From Eubacterium sp. CAG:274 (GTDB lineage Bacteria > Bacillota > Clostridia > Lachnospirales > CAG-274), in the NCBI GenBank assembly GCA_000432155.1, contig FR888497.1:19404-83403 (forward strand): 64,000 nt of DNA, given 5' to 3'. A program made the translations under genes and the position numbers. A model generated the notes under the pieces. That model was not told the origin of the DNA. It searched no databases and worked only from the letters and a program-made list of their open reading frames with translations. This document shows, one piece after another, positions 43,192 through 51,606 of this stretch. Positions within the stretch are counted from its first letter, which is position 1, and every line of letters starts with the position of its first letter.

Positions 43192-44022
43192 ATGGAAACT
43201 GTTCTGTACGGAGATTTATTTATTGCTGGAAATAGCCTTGTAAACATAACAATTTTTATTTTTGTAGGTAAATTTTTAAGAAAGCATATTAATTTGTGTA
43301 AGTATTCTATTGTAAGCATTGGAATGTCTATGCTGTATTTACTTGCGGTATATAAAAACTTTGTATTATCCAGTATTGTATCGCAGTTGTTGATTATTAT
43401 TGCTGGAATACTTCTGTTTAAACCTAAAAGTATATGGGAAACGGTTATTCTATATTTGATAATAGGACTTTTTAGTTTTTTATCCGTTACGATTATAAAT
43501 GTACTTATATATTATACGGGAATAAAAAATGGAAAAATTGTTATCCCAATTGGAATTTTAGTATCAAACGCAATAATAAATTTTTCAGCAAAAAATTTAT
43601 ATAAAACAAAAAACTATTATGATGTAGAAATTCTAAATAATAACAAATCAATTTTAATAAGGGCGTTTATGGATACAGGTCATAGTTTAATTGACCCCAT
43701 AAGTAAAAAGCCGGTGTTAATTGTAGAATATAGAGCTTTTAATGAGATGATTCCGCTACAGTTCAGAAAAATATTTGAGAAAGAAAATATATACTCTACA
43801 ATTAATGAAATATCTGAAAACAGTTATGTAAATAAATTAAGGATAATTCCGTACAGTAGTTTAGGGAATGAAAAGGGAATTTTAATTGGCTTTGAAGTAG
43901 ATAAAATGATTGTTAATGGTAAAAGTGTGAAGAAACCTATCGTCGGCATTTATAAGTCTGTCCTGTGTAAAAATGGACTGTACAATGCTTTAATTAGTCC
44001 AAAACATTTAGGGAGGCAATAA
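43192..44022 (+). CDS. spoIIGA: Sigma-E processing peptidase SpoIIGA
   Basis: A sporulation membrane protease that activates pro-sigma-E in the mother cell. The N-terminal half has five hydrophobic segments (YGDLFIAGNSLVNITIFIFV and onward). The C-terminal half is an aspartic-protease-like domain with IRAFMDTGHSLIDPIS, the DTG motif corresponding to the catalytic Asp. I start it at the ATG at 43192 with GAGGTGAT upstream; 276 residues. Its position directly before sigE is the standard arrangement in spore-forming Firmicutes, and two bases separate the genes. Confidence 0.9.
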   Translation: METVLYGDLFIAGNSLVNITIFIFVGKFLRKHINLCKYSIVSIGMSMLYLLAVYKNFVLSSIVSQLLIIIAGILLFKPKSIWETVILYLIIGLFSFLSVTIINVLIYYTGIKNGKIVIPIGILVSNAIINFSAKNLYKTKNYYDVEILNNNKSILIRAFMDTGHSLIDPISKKPVLIVEYRAFNEMIPLQFRKIFEKENIYSTINEISENSYVNKLRIIPYSSLGNEKGILIGFEVDKMIVNGKSVKKPIVGIYKSVLCKNGLYNALISPKHLGRQ

Positions 44023-44024
44023 AA

Positions 44025-44717
44025 GTGAATATTAAAAGTATTATAGAAAATATTTTTAAAAATGATGCTGTATACTATATTGGAGGAAGCGATTCTTTGC
44101 CACCTCCACTTAGTGTAGAAGAAGAAAATGAAAATTTGAAATTGATGATGGAAGATAATCAAGATGCAAAAAATTGTCTTATAGAACATAATTTAAGATT
44201 GGTAGTTTATATTGCTAGGAAATTTGATAATACAGGCATAAATGTAGAAGATTTAATTTCAATAGGGACTATTGGATTAATAAAAGCTATTAATACATTT
44301 AAAATGGATAAAAATATAAAATTGGCTACATATGCTTCAAGATGTATTGAAAATGAAATTTTAATGTATCTTAGAAGAACAACTAAAACAAAAACAGAAG
44401 TTTCCATTGATGAACCTCTTAATGTAGATTGGGAGGGAAATGAACTCTTGCTTTCTGATATTCTTGGAACAGATGTAGATGTGATTTATAGGGATATTGA
44501 AGATGAAGTTGATAGACAACTGTTAAATACTGCTATAAGTAAGCTAAATCGTAGAGAAAGGGATATTATAGAGCTAAGATTTGGTTTAAAAAATAATGGC
44601 ATAGAAAAAACACAAAAAGAAGTAGCTGATATGATGGGAATAAGCCAGTCTTATATATCTCGTTTGGAAAAAAAGATAATATCCAGATTAAGAAAGGAAA
44701 TAATGAAATTTGTATAA
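44025..44717 (+). CDS. sigE: Sporulation RNA polymerase sigma-E factor
   Basis: The first mother-cell-specific sigma factor, made as an inactive precursor. The first 25 or so residues are the pro-sequence, followed by the family marker LPPPLSVEEE. Region 2 reads LIEHNLRLVVYIARKFDNTG and ISIGTIGLIKAINTF; region 4 contains the helix-turn-helix TQKEVADMMGISQSYISRLEKK. A GTG start at 44025 follows GGGAGG. Length 230 residues. SpoIIGA encoded just upstream is its processing enzyme. sigG, which often follows in Bacillus, is not present here; a T-box leader follows instead. Confidence 0.94.
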   Translation: MNIKSIIENIFKNDAVYYIGGSDSLPPPLSVEEENENLKLMMEDNQDAKNCLIEHNLRLVVYIARKFDNTGINVEDLISIGTIGLIKAINTFKMDKNIKLATYASRCIENEILMYLRRTTKTKTEVSIDEPLNVDWEGNELLLSDILGTDVDVIYRDIEDEVDRQLLNTAISKLNRRERDIIELRFGLKNNGIEKTQKEVADMMGISQSYISRLEKKIISRLRKEIMKFV

Positions 44718-44827
44718 AGTACCAAATGTAAAAATGGATAAAGTGAACAGAAAATACATTAATTATTATATGTAAATAGTGAAAATGTTGGAAAATTATA
44801 TGTAAGGCAAATTTTATTTAAAATCAC

Positions 44828-44856
44828 TTGAAATAATAGATAAATTATGATATTAT
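44828..44856 (+). promoter_or_regulatory. Promoter of the gatCAB T-box transcript
   Basis: TTGAAA (44828-44833), a 17-base spacer and TATTAT (44851-44856). The 110 bases before it, back to sigE, hold no feature I can support. Confidence 0.65.
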
Positions 44857-44861
44857 ACAAG

Positions 44862-45112
44862 TCATAAAGGCTACGATGGAGAAGAGTAATTTTGATAATA
44901 CTGACAGGGAATTAAAGTCATAGACTGAAAGCTTTAATCTGATATTGCATTATGAATAACACTCCTGAGCCTATTTTGCAAAAGGCTTTTTGCCCGGTAG
45001 TGAAGTACGTTTTGCACGCGTTATAGTGCCAAAGTCGGGCATTAGTGTCAATTTAGGTGGTACCGCGGAGAAATTTCGTCCTAAAGCTGTTTTTTGCTTT
45101 AGGACTTTTTTT
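44862..45112 (+). promoter_or_regulatory. T-box leader with apparent Asn specifier, upstream of gatCAB
   Basis: A tRNA-sensing leader. Stem I closes AGGCT (44868-44872) with AGCCT (44968-44972), and GGAG (44878-44881) with CTCC (44962-44965). The specifier position just before this, followed by the usual purine, reads AAC (44958-44960), which would pair with tRNA-Asn. The conserved T-box AGGTGGTACCGCGG is at 45054-45067. It can form the antiterminator, or give way to a terminator stem GTCCTAAAGC / GCTTTAGGAC (45078-45105) with seven T. Uncharged tRNA-Asn should turn on the genes that make Asn-tRNA(Asn). The specifier call is from base pairing by eye. Confidence 0.88.
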
Positions 45113-45163
45113 GTGTGCGTGGCTACTGTTTTAAATCCAAAATTTCAGGGAGGATTTTTTGTT

Positions 45164-45451
45164 ATGGTTATTGATGATAAGCTTATTCAATACTTAGAAG
45201 ATTTATCAAGACTTCATCTTACAGAAGAAGAAAAGGAAAAATCAAAGGAAGAACTTGGTAAAATTTTAAATTATGTGGATATGTTAAATGAACTTGATAC
45301 TACAGGTGTAGAAGAAATGTCACATCCATTTAGTTTTACAAATAATTTCAGAGAAGACGAGGCAGTTAATACAGAAAATAGAGAGGCATTACTTGCAAAT
45401 GCACCTGAACAGAAAGATGGCTGCTTTAAAGTTCCTCAGACTGTTGAATAA
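45164..45451 (+). CDS. gatC: Aspartyl/glutamyl-tRNA amidotransferase subunit C
   Basis: The small subunit (95 residues) that stabilises the GatA-GatB complex. Its pattern is typical: LEDLSRLHLTEEEKEKSKEELGKILNYVDMLNELDT, then MSHPF and the C-terminal FKVPQTVE. The start is the ATG at 45164, ten bases after GGGAGG. A longer reading frame that extends back to 44990 runs through the T-box terminator and is not coding. First gene of gatCAB; gatA follows after 12 bases. Confidence 0.94.
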   Translation: MVIDDKLIQYLEDLSRLHLTEEEKEKSKEELGKILNYVDMLNELDTTGVEEMSHPFSFTNNFREDEAVNTENREALLANAPEQKDGCFKVPQTVE

Positions 45452-45463
45452 GGAGGATAAATC

Positions 45464-46927
45464 GTGGATTTTAATAATATGACAGCTCTTGAAATAGGGC
45501 AGATGATAAAAGATAAAAAGACAAGTGCTGAAGAAGTTACTAAGTCTATGCTTGATACAATAAAGGCTAAAGAAAGGGATATTAATGCCTTTACTAATGT
45601 TTTTGAAGAATCAGCAATGAAGAATGCAGCTGAAGTTCAGGCTAAAATTGAATCAGGAGAACTTACTTCTCCTCTTGCCGGTGTACCTATGGGTATTAAG
45701 GACAATATTTGTACAAAAGGTTTAACTACAAGCTGTGGTTCTAAAATGCTTGAAAATTTTGTGCCACCTTATAATGCAACTGTTGTAGAAAAATTACAGG
45801 ATGCAGGTGCAGTTGTTCTTGGTAAGTTAAATATGGATGAATTTGCTATGGGTGGTTCTACTGAAACTTCTCATTTTGGACCAACAAGAAACCCTTGGGA
45901 CTTAGAAAGAGTACCAGGCGGTTCTTCAGGTGGTTCAGCAGCAGCTGTTGCAGCAGATGAAGCAGTTTATACTCTTGGTTCTGATACAGGTGGTTCTATT
46001 AGACAGCCTTGTTCCTTCTGTGGTGTGTCTGGTATTAAGCCAACATATGGGGCTGTTTCTCGTTATGGTCTTGTTGCATTTGCCTCATCTCTTGACCAGA
46101 TTGGACCTATCGGTAGAGATATAAAGGACTGTGCTAAAGTTTTAGAAACTATTTCAGGACATGACGCAAAGGACTCTACTTCTATTAAAGGTAAAGTATT
46201 AGACTTTTCAAAGTGTTTTGATGGCGATATTTCAGGAATGAAGATTGGTATACCTAAAAATTATTTTGGTGATGGTCTTGATGAAGATGTTAAAATTCCT
46301 GTTTTAGAGGCTGCTAAAACTCTCGAAAAACTTGGAGCAACTTTAGAAGAATTTGAAATGCCAGTTGTAGACTATGCTATTCCAACTTACTATGTTGTTG
46401 CTTGTGCAGAAGCTAGTTCAAACCTTTCAAGATATGATGGTATCAAGTATGGTTATAGAAGTCCTAATGGTGACAACCTTCTTGATGTTTTCTATAACTC
46501 AAGAAGTGAAGGCTTTGGTATGGAAGTAAAGCGTAGAATTATGCTTGGTTCTTTCGTACTTAGTTCTGGTTACTATGATGCTTACTATAAGAAGGGCTTA
46601 CAGGTAAGAAGACTTATAAAGAATAGTTTTGCTGATGCTTTTGAAAAGTATGATATGATTCTTTCTCCGGTTGCACCTACAGTAGCTTATAAAATTGGAG
46701 AAAATAGTTCTGACCCTCTTAAAATGTATTTAGGTGATATTTATACTGTTTCTGTAAACCTTGCAGGTCTTCCAGGTGTTACAGTTCCTTGTGGTTTTGG
46801 TGCAAATGGTATGCCAGTTGGTATGCAGTTAATTGGCGATACATTTACAGAAGATAAGCTTGTTAAGGTTGCATATGCTTTCCAAAAAGAAACAGATTTT
46901 CACACTAAAAAAGGAGGTAGAGCATAA
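45464..46927 (+). CDS. gatA: Aspartyl/glutamyl-tRNA amidotransferase subunit A
   Basis: The amidase subunit that releases ammonia from glutamine for transamidation of Asp-tRNA(Asn) or Glu-tRNA(Gln). The Ser-cisSer-Lys catalytic set is visible in GVPMGIKDNI (Lys), the GGSSGGSAAAVAA loop and SDTGGSIRQP (nucleophile Ser). A GTG start at 45464 follows AAGGAGG. Length 487 residues is normal. It overlaps gatB by one base (TAATG), so subunit production is coupled. Which tRNA is used is not set by the sequence, but the leader points to Asn. Confidence 0.96.
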   Translation: MDFNNMTALEIGQMIKDKKTSAEEVTKSMLDTIKAKERDINAFTNVFEESAMKNAAEVQAKIESGELTSPLAGVPMGIKDNICTKGLTTSCGSKMLENFVPPYNATVVEKLQDAGAVVLGKLNMDEFAMGGSTETSHFGPTRNPWDLERVPGGSSGGSAAAVAADEAVYTLGSDTGGSIRQPCSFCGVSGIKPTYGAVSRYGLVAFASSLDQIGPIGRDIKDCAKVLETISGHDAKDSTSIKGKVLDFSKCFDGDISGMKIGIPKNYFGDGLDEDVKIPVLEAAKTLEKLGATLEEFEMPVVDYAIPTYYVVACAEASSNLSRYDGIKYGYRSPNGDNLLDVFYNSRSEGFGMEVKRRIMLGSFVLSSGYYDAYYKKGLQVRRLIKNSFADAFEKYDMILSPVAPTVAYKIGENSSDPLKMYLGDIYTVSVNLAGLPGVTVPCGFGANGMPVGMQLIGDTFTEDKLVKVAYAFQKETDFHTKKGGRA

Positions 46928-48360
46928 TGAATTACGAAATAGTAATGGGTCTTGAAGTGCATGTAGAACTTGCTACAAAGTCAAAGATTTTCTGTGGTTG
47001 TTCTACTGAATTTGGTGGCGAACCTAATACTCATGTTTGCCCAGTTTGTTCAGGTATGCCAGGTGTATTACCTGTTATGAATAAGAAAGTAGTTGAGTAT
47101 GCTGTAAAGGCAGGCTTAGCTCTTAATTGTGATATTACAAGAAAAAATAGATTTGATAGAAAAAATTACTTCTATCCTGACCTTCCAAAGGCTTATCAGG
47201 TAAGTCAGCTTTATTTCCCAATTTGCCAAAACGGTAAGGTAGAAATTGATGTAGATGGCGTTAAGAAGAATATTGGTATTCACGAAATCCATATGGAAGA
47301 AGATGCTGGTAAGCTTGTTCATGACCCATGGGATGATTGTACATTAGTTGATTACAACAGATGTGGCGTACCTCTTTTAGAAATTGTTTCTGAACCAGAT
47401 TTTAGAAGTGCTGAAGAAGTTCTTGCTTACTTAAATAAACTTAGAGATATTCTTATGTTCTTAGGTGTATCTGACTGTAAAATGCAGGAAGGTTCAATGA
47501 GAGCCGATGTAAACCTTTCTATTAGACCAGTAGGTCAGGAGGAATTTGGTACTCGTACAGAAATGAAGAATATGAACTCATTTAAAGCTATTCAGAGAGC
47601 TATTAAGTATGAGGCTGAAAGACAGATGGATATTCTTGATGCTGGCAAAGAAGTTATGCAGGAAACAAGAAGATGGGATGACAATAAGGGCGAGAGTTAT
47701 GCTATGAGAAGTAAGGAAAATGCTCAGGATTATAGATACTTCCCAGAACCAGACTTGTTACCTATTGAAATAAGCGAAGAATGGATAAATGACGCAAAGA
47801 AAAATATGCCAGAACTTCCAGAGGCTAAAAGAGCAAGATATGTTGAAGAATTTGGTCTTACAGATTATGATGCTTCAATTCTTACTTCTGCTAGAGAAAT
47901 TTCTCGCTTATTTGAAGATGCTACTGAACTTTGTGGCGAACCTAAGGAAGTTTCAAATCTTATTATGGGCGAACTTATGCGTCTTATGAGTGAAACTTCA
48001 ACTTTAGCTGAAGATTTAACAATGGAACCAAAGAAGATTGCAGATTTAATTGGTCTTATTAAAGGTAATAAAATTAATAGAAGTGTTGCCAAAGAAGTAT
48101 TTGAAGAAATGTTCAAGAATAATGTTGAGCCTGTAAGTTATGTAACAGAAAAAGGACTTATGATGCTTAATGATGATTCTTTAGTAGAAAAGACTATTGA
48201 TGAAGTTATTGCTAACAATCCAAAGAGTATTGAAGACTTTAAGAGTGGTAAGGCTAAAGCTAAGGGATTCCTTGTTGGACAAACAATGAAAGCATTAAAG
48301 GGTAAAGCTAATCCACAAACTGTAAATCAGATTTTAGATGAAAAATTAGCAAAATTATAA
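46927..48360 (+). CDS. gatB: Aspartyl/glutamyl-tRNA amidotransferase subunit B
   Basis: The subunit that binds misacylated tRNA and activates the Asp or Glu side chain with ATP. It starts NYEIVMGLEVHVELATKSK, has the zinc-type cysteines in IFCGCSTEF and HVCPVCSGMPG, and the kinase-region motif YFYPDLPKAYQVSQ. The C-terminal YqeY-like tail ends GKANPQTVNQILDEKLAKL. Length 477 residues is standard. Last of gatCAB; no terminator is evident before the next gene, which begins 35 bases later, so readthrough to fruK is possible. Confidence 0.96.
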   Translation: MNYEIVMGLEVHVELATKSKIFCGCSTEFGGEPNTHVCPVCSGMPGVLPVMNKKVVEYAVKAGLALNCDITRKNRFDRKNYFYPDLPKAYQVSQLYFPICQNGKVEIDVDGVKKNIGIHEIHMEEDAGKLVHDPWDDCTLVDYNRCGVPLLEIVSEPDFRSAEEVLAYLNKLRDILMFLGVSDCKMQEGSMRADVNLSIRPVGQEEFGTRTEMKNMNSFKAIQRAIKYEAERQMDILDAGKEVMQETRRWDDNKGESYAMRSKENAQDYRYFPEPDLLPIEISEEWINDAKKNMPELPEAKRARYVEEFGLTDYDASILTSAREISRLFEDATELCGEPKEVSNLIMGELMRLMSETSTLAEDLTMEPKKIADLIGLIKGNKINRSVAKEVFEEMFKNNVEPVSYVTEKGLMMLNDDSLVEKTIDEVIANNPKSIEDFKSGKAKAKGFLVGQTMKALKGKANPQTVNQILDEKLAKL

Positions 48361-48395
48361 TTTATTAAACAGAATATACTATTTTAGGGGATAAG

Positions 48396-49298
48396 ATGAT
48401 ATATACAATAACATTTAATCCGTCTATTGATTATTTTGTTTCATTAGATAATTTGACTGTCGGCCAATTAAATAGGTCGGCAGTTGAATTTTTTAAGGCA
48501 GGTGGTAAGGGCATAAATGTATCACAGGTACTTACTAATTTTGGCTTAAATAATATTGCATTAGGATTTGTAGGTGGATTTACAGGGAAAAAACTTGTTG
48601 ATTTACTGAATGAAAATAATATAAATAATGATATGATTTTTATTGAAAATCAAAATACAAGGATTAATGTAAAAATATCTGCCAATAATGAAACTGAAAT
48701 TAATGCCGATGGAATATTTGTAGATGAAAAAGATGTAGACAATTTAATAATTAAGTTAAAAGATATTAAATTTGATGACTATGTTGTTATTTCTGGAAAT
48801 ATATCAAAAAAATGTTCTATAAATCTTTACAAATATTTGGTAGAAAAAATAAAAACATTATGCAATAATATTGTAGTAGATTGTTCTGGAGATTTATTGA
48901 AATCAGTTTTAAAATTAGAACCATTTTTAGTAAAGCCTAATTTAAAAGAACTAGAGCAGTTTGCAAATAGTGAATTAAAAACAGATTACGATATTAAGCA
49001 AGCGATGATTAAAATGCAAAAGTGTGGAGCTAAAAATGTATTGTTGTCAAAAGGCTCTGATAAGGCTGTTTTTCTTAGAACTGATGGGTTGTTTTATGAA
49101 AAAGAACCTTATAAGGGGAAAGTTGTGAATACAATAGGCTGTGGAGATAGTATGGTCGCTGGATTTATATATGAATATATAAAAACTGGCGATACCAAAA
49201 AGGCTTTTAATTTTTCTGTTGCAGTTTCTAGTGCTTCTGCTTTTAAAACAGGGTTGGCAGATAAAAATGATTTAAAAAAGTTAGATTTAGATATTTGA
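48396..49298 (+). CDS. fruK: 1-phosphofructokinase family kinase
   Basis: A PfkB-type sugar kinase, closest in pattern to 1-phosphofructokinase, which makes fructose-1,6-bisphosphate from fructose 1-phosphate; tagatose-6-phosphate kinases are close relatives. The N-terminal signature is ITFNPSIDYFV and AGGKGINVSQVL; the ATP-site signature is NTIGCGDSMVAGFIYEY, where Asp is the catalytic base. Length 300 residues. It is followed by HPr and enzyme I genes but not by a fructose permease, so the source of fructose 1-phosphate is elsewhere in the genome. A weak ribosome binding site (AGGGGAT) precedes the ATG. Confidence 0.85.
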   Translation: MIYTITFNPSIDYFVSLDNLTVGQLNRSAVEFFKAGGKGINVSQVLTNFGLNNIALGFVGGFTGKKLVDLLNENNINNDMIFIENQNTRINVKISANNETEINADGIFVDEKDVDNLIIKLKDIKFDDYVVISGNISKKCSINLYKYLVEKIKTLCNNIVVDCSGDLLKSVLKLEPFLVKPNLKELEQFANSELKTDYDIKQAMIKMQKCGAKNVLLSKGSDKAVFLRTDGLFYEKEPYKGKVVNTIGCGDSMVAGFIYEYIKTGDTKKAFNFSVAVSSASAFKTGLADKNDLKKLDLDI

Positions 49299-49332
49299 TG
49301 TATAAAATATGAATAATATATAGGAGGATAAT

Positions 49333-49605
49333 ATGGTTTCGGCTAAAATTACTTTAAAAAACCCTACGGGTATGCATATGCGACCAGCAAGTGAGTTTGT
49401 GTATGTAGCAACAACATTTGAAAGTAGTATTTGCATATTGTTTAAGGACAAAAAAATAAATGGTAAGAGTATTATGAATATTATGAGTGCTTGTATTCGT
49501 ACAGGGGACACTATTGAAATACAATGTGATGGTCCTGATGAGCAAGCAATGCTTGATGCAGAAATAAAACTTATTGAAAATAACTTTGCTAGTGATGAAA
49601 AGTAA
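49333..49605 (+). CDS. HPr phosphocarrier protein
   Basis: The small carrier protein of the phosphotransferase system (90 residues). His15 in PTGMHMRPASEF is the residue phosphorylated by enzyme I. Ser46 in NGKSIMNIMSA is the regulatory site of Gram-positive HPr used in carbon catabolite control, so this looks like a regulatory HPr, not only a sugar carrier. The loop reads GMHMRPA in place of the usual GxHARPA, a mild change. AGGAGG precedes the ATG. Overlapped in function and position by the enzyme I gene 20 bases on. Confidence 0.93.
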   Translation: MVSAKITLKNPTGMHMRPASEFVYVATTFESSICILFKDKKINGKSIMNIMSACIRTGDTIEIQCDGPDEQAMLDAEIKLIENNFASDEK

Positions 49606-49624
49606 TCGGAGGCATAATATACTA

Positions 49625-51292
49625 ATGCTTGGTAATGGTATATCAGATGGTGTGGGGATAGGATACGCTAAGACTATTGAAAATGTACAAACAACATATA
49701 CAGTTGTTGATATAGGTACACCAGATGAAGAAAAAAGTAGGCTTACTGGGGGTATTGAAAAACTACTTTTAAAAATTAAAAGTGGAAATAATCTTAGTTT
49801 AAATAAAGAACAAAATGACATTTTACTAGGTCATATGTTCTTTTTAAAAGACCCCGCTGTAATTCAAAAGTTAAATGAGGAAATAGATAATGGAAGATGT
49901 GCAGAGGCTGCTGTAGAAGTAGTTTTTAAATCTTACTCAGAAATGTTTATATCTTTTGAAGATAGCTGTATGGCACAGAAAAGTGTAGATATGTTGGATA
50001 TATCTACTCGTTTGATTTGTGAATTACAAGATAGAAAATACTATGATTTATCTAATTTGTCTGAAAATTCTATTCTTGTTGTGAAAGAAATTACTCCATC
50101 AATGCTTATTAGTTTAGGTAATAAGAAAATAGAGGGCATAGTTGTAGAAAAATGTGGGGAATACAGTCATTCCGTTATTATTGCAAAAGCATTGGAGATA
50201 CCAATGGTTATAAATGTTAGCGGATTTGATGAAATAGTAGATGGACAGCCTTTGATTATTGACGGTGGCAAAGGTAAGATTATACAAAACCCTACAGAAG
50301 AACAGATAAATGAGTATTGGAAAATAAAGAAACAGATATACATTGAAAATTCCAAATTAAAAGAATATGTAGATAAAAAAGCTACATATGACGGAAAAAA
50401 TGTTCGCTTTATGGCAAATGTTTCTTCTGAAATAGATATAAAAAATGCTGGATTATTAAATATTAATGGTGTAGGTATTTGTAGAACAGAGTGCTTGTTT
50501 ATGGGGTGTGGACATATACCTACAGAAGCAGAACAGTATGATATGTATGTAAAAGTTGCTTCAGCTGTTAAAGGTAAAGATATATCTATTAGAGTGTTTG
50601 ATATTGGCGGAGATAAGGAAATAGACTGGCTTGATTGCGACAGCATTGTTAGTAATGATAGAGGTATTAGGTATTGCTTAAATCATATTGATATTTTAAA
50701 AAATCAGTTAAGAGCTATACTTAGAGTTAGTGGAATTTATTCTAATATAAAAATATTATTGCCATTTGTATCTTCTATAGAAGAAATATATGAAACAAAA
50801 GCAATAATAAAAGAATTGACAAAAGAATTATTAACTAAGGGCTTTTCAGTAAACGAAAATATAGAAATTGGTGCTATGATAGAAACACCGGCAACAGTTT
50901 TTATTATGGACTTACTTGCTAAAGAAGTAGATTTTTTTAGTGTGGGAACAAATGATTTGATACATTCTCTTTTAGTAAGTAATAGATATAGTGGCAAAAT
51001 GGAATCTTCATTGCTACCACCATCTGTACTAAGATGTATTTACTATGTTATTAAGCAGGCACATAAGCAGAATAAACCTGTTGCTCTTTGTGGAGAAGTA
51101 GCATCTAATCCAAATCTTATTCCTATTTGGTTGTCTTTTGGTTTTACTATTTTTAGTGTTAGTCCATCATTAGTGTTAAAAGCTAAAAAAGCAGTTTGTC
51201 AGACTATAGATGTAAACAAGGCTGTTAAAGTTCAGAAACTATTTGATTGTACAACGGCTGAAGAAGTAGATAGATTAATAAATGAGTCCTAA
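49625..51292 (+). CDS. ptsI: PTS enzyme I (phosphoenolpyruvate-protein phosphotransferase)
   Basis: Takes phosphate from PEP and passes it to HPr. The phospho-histidine domain has GEYSHSVIIAKALEIPMV, where the His is the active residue (GRTSHSA is usual, so Arg-Thr is replaced by Glu-Tyr). The PEP-binding barrel has GICRTECLFMG, VFDIGGDKEID and GAMIETPATVF. I chose the ATG at 49625 (MLGNGISDGVGIGYA), 12 bases after GGAGG. Length 555 residues is normal. Together with the HPr gene it forms the general PTS module; a terminator overlaps its stop. Confidence 0.94.
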   Translation: MLGNGISDGVGIGYAKTIENVQTTYTVVDIGTPDEEKSRLTGGIEKLLLKIKSGNNLSLNKEQNDILLGHMFFLKDPAVIQKLNEEIDNGRCAEAAVEVVFKSYSEMFISFEDSCMAQKSVDMLDISTRLICELQDRKYYDLSNLSENSILVVKEITPSMLISLGNKKIEGIVVEKCGEYSHSVIIAKALEIPMVINVSGFDEIVDGQPLIIDGGKGKIIQNPTEEQINEYWKIKKQIYIENSKLKEYVDKKATYDGKNVRFMANVSSEIDIKNAGLLNINGVGICRTECLFMGCGHIPTEAEQYDMYVKVASAVKGKDISIRVFDIGGDKEIDWLDCDSIVSNDRGIRYCLNHIDILKNQLRAILRVSGIYSNIKILLPFVSSIEEIYETKAIIKELTKELLTKGFSVNENIEIGAMIETPATVFIMDLLAKEVDFFSVGTNDLIHSLLVSNRYSGKMESSLLPPSVLRCIYYVIKQAHKQNKPVALCGEVASNPNLIPIWLSFGFTIFSVSPSLVLKAKKAVCQTIDVNKAVKVQKLFDCTTAEEVDRLINES

Positions 51293-51313
51293 AATTTGTT
51301 TAGGACTTTTTTT
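51285..51313 (+). terminator. Terminator overlapping the ptsI stop codon
   Basis: AGTCCTAAA / TTTAGGACT (9 bp, loop ATTTG) followed by TTTTTTT. The ptsI stop codon TAA is part of the 5' arm. Confidence 0.85.
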
Positions 51314-51343
51314 ATTGTCAATAATTATCTTAGAGGTGATTAT

Positions 51344-51544
51344 GTGAAAAAAGTTCTGTTTACTTTGTTGGCAGTTTTATTATTAGCTAAAAATGTATAT
51401 TCTACAGAAGTTAGTAAAAATTTTTATATGCTTTTACCAGCTTTACATTGTGATAATGGAAAAATTTCAACTGAAAAGGTAGATGATAAAAAATATGTTT
51501 TAAAATTTAAGATAATAGAGGTAATTGATGGCTTTTTCAATTAG
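51344..51544 (+). CDS. Small exported protein, unknown function
   Basis: Sixty-six residues starting at a GTG that follows TAGAGGTGAT. The N-terminus MKKVLFTLLAVLLLAKNVYS is a clear signal peptide with a likely signal peptidase cut after YS. The mature part is about 46 residues (TEVSKNFYMLLPALHCDNGK onward) with one cysteine and no motif I recognise. It lies between the ptsI terminator and the promoter of pepP, with no clear promoter of its own. It may be secreted or held in the wall; function unknown. Confidence rests on the ribosome binding site and signal peptide. Confidence 0.5.
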   Translation: MKKVLFTLLAVLLLAKNVYSTEVSKNFYMLLPALHCDNGKISTEKVDDKKYVLKFKIIEVIDGFFN

Positions 51545-51551
51545 TTTATTA

Positions 51552-51580
51552 TTGCAAAAAACTCTAATTAAGTTTATAAT
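51552..51580 (+). promoter_or_regulatory. Promoter of the pepP operon
   Basis: TTGCAA (51552-51557), a 17-base spacer and TATAAT (51575-51580), 27 bases before pepP. Confidence 0.7.
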
Positions 51581-51606
51581 ATAGGGAGTTTAGGAGTGAT
51601 AAACTT

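Noticed and set aside
44990..45163. A longer reading frame extending GatC upstream
   Set aside because: The extension runs through the T-box sequence and its terminator, and the conserved GatC begins at 45164 behind GGGAGG.
50167..50646. A 159-residue minus-strand frame inside ptsI
   Set aside because: It is antisense to well-conserved enzyme I sequence and has no recognisable features.
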